A DNA stretch of 64,000 nucleotides from Bacillus sp. DNRA2 (GTDB lineage Bacteria; Bacillota; Bacilli; Bacillales; Cytobacillaceae). Of this stretch, positions 58,915 to 64,000 are shown in pieces. The notes beneath the pieces are model-generated. The model saw only the letters and a program-made list of their open reading frames with translations. It was not told where the DNA came from and ran no database searches. A program made the position numbers and the translations under genes. Every line of letters starts with the position of its first letter. Position 1 is the first letter of the stretch. The stretch is taken from assembly GCF_012843265.1 (NCBI RefSeq), contig NZ_JABAIT010000005.1, positions 124,001 to 188,000 on the forward strand. Reading direction: 5' to 3'.

Positions 58915-59391
58915 ATGTTCCCGTTTAATTTCTTTCCATTCAATTCAAAATCAAATAAAATGATGAACGGCATGAATCCTGAACAAATGCAACAATTTAC
59001 CCAAGATATGATGGGAAAGATGATGTCCAAACACATGGAAGGAATGTCGAGCCCTTTTGATATGATGAAAGGTATCTTTCCAGACAATCATTTTCAAGCA
59101 GCCACTACTACCCAACTAAACTACTCCGTTTTTGATACACATGAATATGTATTTGTTCGAATCACCATTTCAAATGAGGAATGGTTAAAAACAATGAAAA
59201 TTTACCATACCGCAAATCAAATTTCCGTTGAGCATGTACCGAACCTCGACGATAAGCACAGCTTGACATTACCTGCCATCGTTAAAAAGAAGGGAGCTAC
59301 TGCTAACTATAAGGATGGTATTTTGGAAATTAAGATTCCTAAAATTGTTGAGCTACAATATTCAGAAATTGACGTCACGGAGTTATTCTAG
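58915..59391 (+). CDS. Hsp20/GerT-like spore-associated protein
   Basis: A 158-residue protein. The N-terminal 60 residues are rich in Met, Phe and Gln (MFPFNFFPF, MNGMNPEQMQQFTQDMMGKMM). The C-terminal half is a small heat-shock/CS beta-sandwich (VFDTHEYVFVRITI, ANYKDGILEIKIPK). It resembles B. subtilis GerT, a spore-coat-related germination protein. ATG at 58915 follows AAAGGA. Ordinary Hsp20 chaperone function is the alternative. Confidence 0.7.
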   Translation: MFPFNFFPFNSKSNKMMNGMNPEQMQQFTQDMMGKMMSKHMEGMSSPFDMMKGIFPDNHFQAATTTQLNYSVFDTHEYVFVRITISNEEWLKTMKIYHTANQISVEHVPNLDDKHSLTLPAIVKKKGATANYKDGILEIKIPKIVELQYSEIDVTELF

Positions 59392-59404
59392 GCGTCTTTT
59401 TTAT

Positions 59405-59592
59405 GGCTGCGTTAAACGCGGAGGTTGATTCGCTGCCGGCACTTCGCGCACCTTAGGGGCTAGTCGGGAGCCTCCTCGGCGCATTCGCGCCTGTGGGGTC
59501 TCCCATACCAGCTACTCCCGCAGGAGTCTTCGTGCCTTCCGCTCCAATCAACTTGCGATAAATCAAAATCAACACTAAGGTTAAACACAGCC
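59405..59592. repeat. Dispersed palindromic intergenic repeat, copy 3
   Basis: A 188-bp element. The outer arms are GGCTGCGTTAAAC (59405-59417) and GTTAAACACAGCC (59580-59592). The inner arms are GGTTGATT and AATCAAC. The core GGGAGCCTCCTCGGCGCATTC to CCCGCAGGAGTCTTCGTG matches copy 2 closely. It starts 14 bases after the stop of the Hsp20-like gene. Confidence 0.88.
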
Positions 59593-59624
59593 TTTTTCAT
59601 AAATACCATATAATTCAATAGCGG

Positions 59625-60071
59625 TTATTTCATATCTTCCATGACCTGACTTTTTGAGTTCTTTGCTTCTGGCTCGCTTGGAGTACCGACAACAAATTCC
59701 TTTCTAGGCATATTGTGCATATTTTCTGCTGTTACATGTGCAATCACATAGTATGTACCTTCTCTATCAAAAGTCTTTTCAAGTTTATATGCTCCGTCAG
59801 TTGCCTGTTTGATTTCAAACTCTTCATGAGACTCATCCTGTGAGCGCCAAACTTCAAAAGTCACTTCACGAGCATCAGTAACTACTTCATCCCCATAAGT
59901 AACGACTGCGTTGAACGTGACAGGTTCATTTGGCATTGGTTTTTCAGGATCTATTTTAACATTTACGTCAACCCACTTTAATTCATCTTCTGATGATTCT
60001 TCTTTGTCAGCACAAGCAGTTAAGACCATTGAAAAAAATATCATTCCTAATATTAATATCCATTTTTTCAT
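59625..60071 (-). CDS. YtkA-like lipoprotein
   Basis: A 148-residue lipoprotein with signal MKKWILILGM and lipobox VLTAC. One immunoglobulin-like domain (about 35-130; VTFNAVVTYGDEVV, REGTYYVIAHVTAENMH) of the YtkA/FixH type follows, then a charged tail. It is anchored outside the membrane. The conserved His/Met near TAENMHNMPRK could bind copper, as proposed for some relatives; that is inference. Confidence 0.8.
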   Translation of the reverse strand: MKKWILILGMIFFSMVLTACADKEESSEDELKWVDVNVKIDPEKPMPNEPVTFNAVVTYGDEVVTDAREVTFEVWRSQDESHEEFEIKQATDGAYKLEKTFDREGTYYVIAHVTAENMHNMPRKEFVVGTPSEPEAKNSKSQVMEDMK

Positions 60072-60176
60072 CTTGCATCTCTCCCCTTTGATCTAAATAA
60101 CTTTTGTTTCTCTAGAAATATTTTTACATATTCAGACAAGATATTGCAAAAGAATTATTCTTCTTAATTTTTTCAC

Positions 60177-60209
60177 AAAAAAATGCTCAGGTAAATCTAC
60201 CACCTAAGC
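60177..60209 (-). terminator. Terminator of the 60221 gene
   Basis: GCTTAGGT / ACCTGAGC stem and T run on the minus strand. Confidence 0.75.
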
Positions 60210-60220
60210 GATTACCATTC

Positions 60221-61057
60221 TCAATTATTGAGTAAGCTCATTTCTGAAAGGAAATTAATTGAATCTACCTTCCACGGATCAACTTGTGAAAACCGGACAA
60301 CTTCAATATTCCCACGAAATCTTTTCAATCCTTGTTCTTTTATATATAAGTCAAGCTGAACCGGAATAGACAACTGTAATTCTGAGGTTAAGTCTTCAAT
60401 TGGAAGAACAGTCATCTGACTTATTCTGACTGAATCAATTTTCGATAAAAGCGTAGACCATTTCACAGTTTGCAGTGAGACGAGCGACATAATCGTTTCA
60501 TCTTGTTCTTTGATACCCGCCATATACGCATTAACTACTTCATAAGGTTCAGCTTGTGATAGGTGATCCTCGAGCCGTCCCGCTGCCTTTAATATCATTA
60601 ATTTATGAGATAAATCCATATGATTGGTACGATGTGTTGTACTCCCATAAAAATGAATGCAGAAATGACCAGGAAAATTATTTTGCAATGCTCCAGCACC
60701 ATGTGGCATCCCATGCATGGAAGCTGGAATTTTTTGCTTTCCATTTAAAATAAAAATAGATCTCCTTCGCCAGCTCCATTTCCCATTATAGATTTGTTTC
60801 ATTATTTTGGTATCTTTACTTGTCAATGGTTGCACATCGGCATGTCGACTCCCTGCTCTCCTTTGTACCCGAAACTTTAACCCTGTCTCCGTGTCCTTTA
60901 CAGTAAACTTACTGTATCGTGGTAAGACTTTATTGACCCTTTCCCAAGATAAGATGCCGTATTGCGGAGTAGCAAAACCTCTCTGCGGTTGAGACAATCC
61001 TAATAGGATCATCACAAACAGCGAAGTCAAGCAAATTGTTATATTGGTATGCTTCAT
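60221..61057 (-). CDS. Secreted protein of unknown function
   Basis: A 278-residue exported protein with a signal peptide (about 1-29, ending GFA). The central part has a striking WSWRRRSIFILNG and then HGMPHGAGALQN and GHFCIHFYGSTTH, rich in His and aromatic residues, which looks like a catalytic or metal-binding centre. The HxF and STTH spacing recalls peptidoglycan hydrolase-like folds, but I cannot name the family. The C-terminal half is beta-rich. Confidence 0.72.
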   Translation of the reverse strand: MKHTNITICLTSLFVMILLGLSQPQRGFATPQYGILSWERVNKVLPRYSKFTVKDTETGLKFRVQRRAGSRHADVQPLTSKDTKIMKQIYNGKWSWRRRSIFILNGKQKIPASMHGMPHGAGALQNNFPGHFCIHFYGSTTHRTNHMDLSHKLMILKAAGRLEDHLSQAEPYEVVNAYMAGIKEQDETIMSLVSLQTVKWSTLLSKIDSVRISQMTVLPIEDLTSELQLSIPVQLDLYIKEQGLKRFRGNIEVVRFSQVDPWKVDSINFLSEMSLLNN

Positions 61058-61130
61058 TTTTCCACTCTCAATTTCATTAATTAATTACGATATTTAAGTT
61101 TTTCCGATAGGAAACTAAATCATTCAATGA

Positions 61131-61163
61131 AAAAACCCCTTCAATCAATCGAAGAGGTTTTTT
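61131..61163 (-). terminator. Terminator of the ctpB-like gene
   Basis: AACCTCTTC / GAAGGGGTT stem followed by TTTTTT on the minus strand. Confidence 0.75.
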
Positions 61164-61168
61164 TACTT

Positions 61169-62683
61169 TTACATTTTTGTTTTTAAAATTTCAATCGCTT
61201 TTTGAATTTGCGTATCATTTTCTTGAATCGTTTTGCTTAAGCGACCCATTAATTCCATAGATGTTTTTCCGGTTAAAATACCGTTTGCTTCTATGTTAGC
61301 ATCCTTTTGTAACGCGATAATTGCTTGTTTGGTTTTATCATCAAAATAGCCATCCTCGCGACCAGGATCCAAACCAATAGCTTTAAGCATTTTCTGAGCA
61401 TTTTTAATATCGCTTGAAGAATCAGATAACTTCCATTCTTTGTCATGATCTATGATTTGTAGCGATGCATATTCAGGTAAACTTACCTCAAAATTCGGCT
61501 TCACACCTTTTTTATTAATCCAATTCCCTTTAGGTGTTAACCATTTTTCTGTCGTAAACTTGATATTGGAGCCATCTGGAAGGTCCTGTGCTCGTTGAAC
61601 TGTTCCTTTACCAAACGAAGTTTCGCCCACTAAGGAAATACCGGCAGATTCACTTACTGCTGCAGCGAAAATCTCCGATGCACTTGCACTACCTTTATCG
61701 ATTAAAACAACGAGTGGAGTTGTTGAACCTTTACCTTTATTCGTTGATTTGTATTCTTCGACTTTTCCATCACGACTTTCGACTTTAAAGATAACCTTCC
61801 CGCTTGGAACAAACATGCTAGAAATATTAATCGCTTGATCGAGCAATCCACCCGGATTCTGCCTTAAATCAAGGATCATTCCCTTCATTCCTTTACCTTG
61901 CAGGTCTTGAAGAACTTGTGTAAGTTCTTCAGTCGTATTTGAAGAGAAAGAAGAAACCTGAACATGAGCTATCCCATTTTCACCTTCCACCATTTCTCCA
62001 TATACCGTTTGCAATGGAATGGTGTCCCGAGTAATTGAAACATTGATTGGATCATCCACACCTGGACGAAGAATGGCTAACTCAACTTTTGTACCCTTTT
62101 CACCACGAATAAGCTGAACAGCTTCAGTTGTACTCATACCTTGCACACTTTTACCATCAACGGTAAGGACCTTGTCGTTAGGCTTTAATCCAGCCTTTTC
62201 TGCAGGTGAATTCTTAATTGGGGTGACAATAACGATATGTCCATCCTGTTCAGAAATTTCAGCACCAATTCCTTCGAATGTCGAAGAAATACTTGTGTGA
62301 AATTTATTTGCTTCTTCGATGTCCATGTAGTCTGAATATGGATCATCAAGCGCATCCATCATCCCGTTAATTGCACCATTAATCAATTTCGAATCTTTTA
62401 CATCTTTAAAATAATCCTGCTTAATCGTATCAAATACAGAATATAGTTTGTCAAACTCCTGTCGATCATTCGTAACAGCTGGAACAACCTTTTCATCTCC
62501 AAATGCTAATGCAAATGTAGTAATTCCAGCTGTTAAAAATACAAGCAGTAATAATAACATCGCAAAATGGAATTTTTTCATTCGAATAAAGCCTGCAGAT
62601 TGTTCGGTCTTTTGATGCCCCTCTTGTTGCTCAGGCTGTTTTTGGTCTACTTGATTTTGCTCCAAACCTCTCACCACTTTCAT
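61169..62683 (-). CDS. ctpB: S41 carboxyl-terminal processing protease (CtpB type)
   Basis: Exported serine protease. The order is N-terminal cytoplasmic stretch, one membrane anchor (MKKFHFAMLLLLLVFLTAG), a PDZ domain with GIGAEISEQDGHIVI, and the S41 protease. The Ser-Lys pair is in DKGSASASEI and FGKGTVQ, and DLRQNPGGLL supports it. A C-terminal peptidoglycan-binding domain (about 425-495; QKMLKAIGLDPGREDGYF) follows. In Bacillus, CtpB cleaves SpoIVFA during sporulation signalling. ATG at 62683 is chosen; TTG at 62665 is also possible. ftsEX is not adjacent. Confidence 0.88.
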   Translation of the reverse strand: MKVVRGLEQNQVDQKQPEQQEGHQKTEQSAGFIRMKKFHFAMLLLLLVFLTAGITTFALAFGDEKVVPAVTNDRQEFDKLYSVFDTIKQDYFKDVKDSKLINGAINGMMDALDDPYSDYMDIEEANKFHTSISSTFEGIGAEISEQDGHIVIVTPIKNSPAEKAGLKPNDKVLTVDGKSVQGMSTTEAVQLIRGEKGTKVELAILRPGVDDPINVSITRDTIPLQTVYGEMVEGENGIAHVQVSSFSSNTTEELTQVLQDLQGKGMKGMILDLRQNPGGLLDQAINISSMFVPSGKVIFKVESRDGKVEEYKSTNKGKGSTTPLVVLIDKGSASASEIFAAAVSESAGISLVGETSFGKGTVQRAQDLPDGSNIKFTTEKWLTPKGNWINKKGVKPNFEVSLPEYASLQIIDHDKEWKLSDSSSDIKNAQKMLKAIGLDPGREDGYFDDKTKQAIIALQKDANIEANGILTGKTSMELMGRLSKTIQENDTQIQKAIEILKTKM

Positions 62684-62794
62684 ATTCCCAATATAATCTA
62701 ATAAAATTCTCTTTTTACACAATACCACTACTTTAGCGTATAAAACAAAGAATTCCTGTGAACATTGTTTAAATTTACATTAATTTTTTATAAA

Positions 62795-63586
62795 TTACAT
62801 TTTTTTTACGACATGAAAATATTCTTCAAGTGTCCATTTTTTTTCATAAATCAGGGTTGCAGCTTTTTCCCCCACATAACGAAAATGCCACGGTTCAAAT
62901 TGGTATCCAGTGATATCCTCTTTCCCCTTAGGATAACGGAGAATAAACCCGAATCGATGCGCATTTCTTTCCAACCATTTGCCTTCGGCTGTTGAATCAA
63001 ATTCCTCGGTTAAATAATTGTTAACACTTTCGCTCGATATGTCCATGGATAGCCCTGTTTGATGCTCACTATTCCCTGGTACAGCCACCGCTTGTATCGC
63101 ATGCTCCTCGCCAACCTTCTCAACCTCAGCATTATATAAATCCTTTTGGCGGATATAAGAACGATAGCCTGAAACAGCAAGTAATTCAATTCCTGACTTC
63201 TTAGCAGAAGCAAACATTCTTTCAAGGGCACCGGCTGCTTCCTTACGCAAATAGCTTTTCTCAATTTCTTGTTTACCAAAAGAAAAACGGACATGAGGTC
63301 TGATTAAATCCTTAGGTTCATAATTGGCTGGTAATGCATACTGTTTATTGACCAAAGCAAGAATGTTCATTGGATTTTGAATGACGCTTTTCCCGGCAAC
63401 CTCCTCAATCTGATTAAAATAAGCTGCCTCAAGTGTTAATTCACTTGCTTGTCCTTGATTGGATTGGGCTAAACCATTCTGATCCGAATGGTTAATAAAC
63501 GGGACCTTTTTTATATAGGAATCAATTTGACTGCATCCTGTTAATAAGATCAAGCATATGCCAATCTGAAAATGCAATCTTTTCAT
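62795..63586 (-). CDS. D,D-/L,D-carboxypeptidase of the VanY/LdcB family (M15), lipoprotein
   Basis: Exported lipoprotein of 263 residues with lipobox ILLTGC. The M15 zinc peptidase motifs are intact: SEHQTGLSMDI (SxHxxGxxxD) and EPWHFRYVG (ExxHxR), with GYRSYIRQKDLY before them. It trims peptidoglycan stem peptides. ATG at 63586 follows GGTGGACAG; the open frame to 63739 has no signal. It resembles B. subtilis YodJ. Confidence 0.9.
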   Translation of the reverse strand: MKRLHFQIGICLILLTGCSQIDSYIKKVPFINHSDQNGLAQSNQGQASELTLEAAYFNQIEEVAGKSVIQNPMNILALVNKQYALPANYEPKDLIRPHVRFSFGKQEIEKSYLRKEAAGALERMFASAKKSGIELLAVSGYRSYIRQKDLYNAEVEKVGEEHAIQAVAVPGNSEHQTGLSMDISSESVNNYLTEEFDSTAEGKWLERNAHRFGFILRYPKGKEDITGYQFEPWHFRYVGEKAATLIYEKKWTLEEYFHVVKKM

Positions 63587-63681
63587 TCTGTCCACCAATC
63601 CTATTATGATAATTTTCATTACAATATTAAGTATTTTACCACGAAACGGCCAGAAGTAACGAAAAATCAGCAAAATACTAC

Positions 63682-63708
63682 AAAAACCCCCTAAAAACGC
63701 AGGGGAGT
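63682..63708 (-). terminator. Terminator of the 63742 gene
   Basis: CCCCT / AGGGG stem with an eight-base loop, followed by GTTTTTG on the minus strand. Confidence 0.65.
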
Positions 63709-63741
63709 TGTAAACGAAAAATATATTCCAATTAAACAAAT

Positions 63742-64000
63742 TTAGCTTGTTCGGCTTTTTTCGGAAATCATTACAGGGTTTGTTGATATTTTTTGTAAAT
63801 AAACATATAAAAAAAAGAAGCTTCCTCCACTTAACAGTCGAGCGATGGTTGAGGTTATCATCGCAGTATTCATTGAATACTTCTCCAATAGATATACCCC
63901 AATCTGAGGCGCAATAAAGCCAATAATTGCTAATAGGATATTATAATTGGAAATACAACTATCTCGATTTTCATCTGTTGTTACCTCTAATAGAAGGTTA
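63742..64000 (-). CDS. C-terminal end of an MFS-type transporter (truncated by window edge)
   Basis: An open frame of about 86 codons enters from the right edge and ends at TAA 63744-63742. It reads EVTTDENRDS, then two membrane helices (ILLAIIGFIAPQIGVYLL and TIARLLSGGSFFFLYVYL) and a short tail. The pattern of a soluble loop with ExTxxxxR and then the final two helices fits helices 11-12 of an MFS protein. A terminator follows. The rest of the gene is outside the window. Confidence 0.62.
   Translation of the reverse strand, partial: NLLLEVTTDENRDSCISNYNILLAIIGFIAPQIGVYLLEKYSMNTAMITSTIARLLSGGSFFFLYVYLQKISTNPVMISEKSRTS

Overview
The window is AT-rich chromosomal DNA from an aerobic to facultatively anaerobic, endospore-forming member of the Bacillaceae. 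Many genes have close Bacillus counterparts (ykuS, yteA, yxlEFG, yidC2, cshA, ku/ligD), ribosome-binding sites are strong GGAGG types, TTG and GTG starts are common, and several genes imply sporulation (an Sda-like checkpoint peptide, a Spo0E-like phosphatase, a GerT-like protein). The genus cannot be fixed from sequence reading alone. No rRNA, true tRNA, CRISPR array, prophage or intact insertion sequence was seen.

Layout. 1-4.9 kb: 3' part of an ABC-F ATPase, yuzL-like and ykuS genes, a solitary molybdate-permease gene, a D,D-carboxypeptidase and a membrane-anchored cupredoxin. 5-8.3 kb: pflB-pflA behind a perfect Fnr box. 8.4-9.6 kb: a MifM-like arrest-peptide gene leading into yidC2. 9.6-13.4 kb: small genes including an Sda-like peptide, a MarR/MFS efflux pair and a stand-alone ribD. 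13.6-21.4 kb: SAM-riboswitch operon metI-metC-yitJ-metH. 21.5-27.5 kb: small genes, YteA, tRNA 2-selenouridine synthase, a diguanylate cyclase and an acyl-CoA-dehydrogenase-like flavoprotein. 27.7-34.8 kb: trpEGDCFBA (minus strand) behind two tandem Trp T-boxes. 34.9-39.6 kb: MFS transporter, then a cold-shock cluster (ydjO-like, two csp genes, cshA). 39.7-42.9 kb: glpK-glpD. 43.3-46.1 kb: divergent ku and ligD (NHEJ). 46.1-49.9 kb: FMN-riboswitch operon ribE-ribBA-ribH with dapF attached. 50-54 kb: Spo0E-like gene, a patatin and yxlEFG. 54.1-64 kb: uppP, an amidohydrolase, a GNAT gene with an elaborate structured leader, MATE pump, Hsp20-like/GerT-like protein, lipoproteins, CtpB-type protease, a VanY-like peptidase and the end of an MFS gene.

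Regulation is unusually legible. RNA control includes a SAM-I box with its antiterminator, tandem T-boxes, an FMN element, a translation-arrest leader whose hairpin covers the yidC2 ribosome-binding site, and a folded leader before a csp gene. The least explained piece is the GNAT leader (about 56307-56470). It can fold as a tRNA-like cloverleaf with a perfect T-arm but no anticodon loop, or alternatively as a 25-bp hairpin that destroys the T-arm. A roughly 135-188 bp palindromic intergenic repeat occurs three times (22.9, 42.9 and 59.4 kb).
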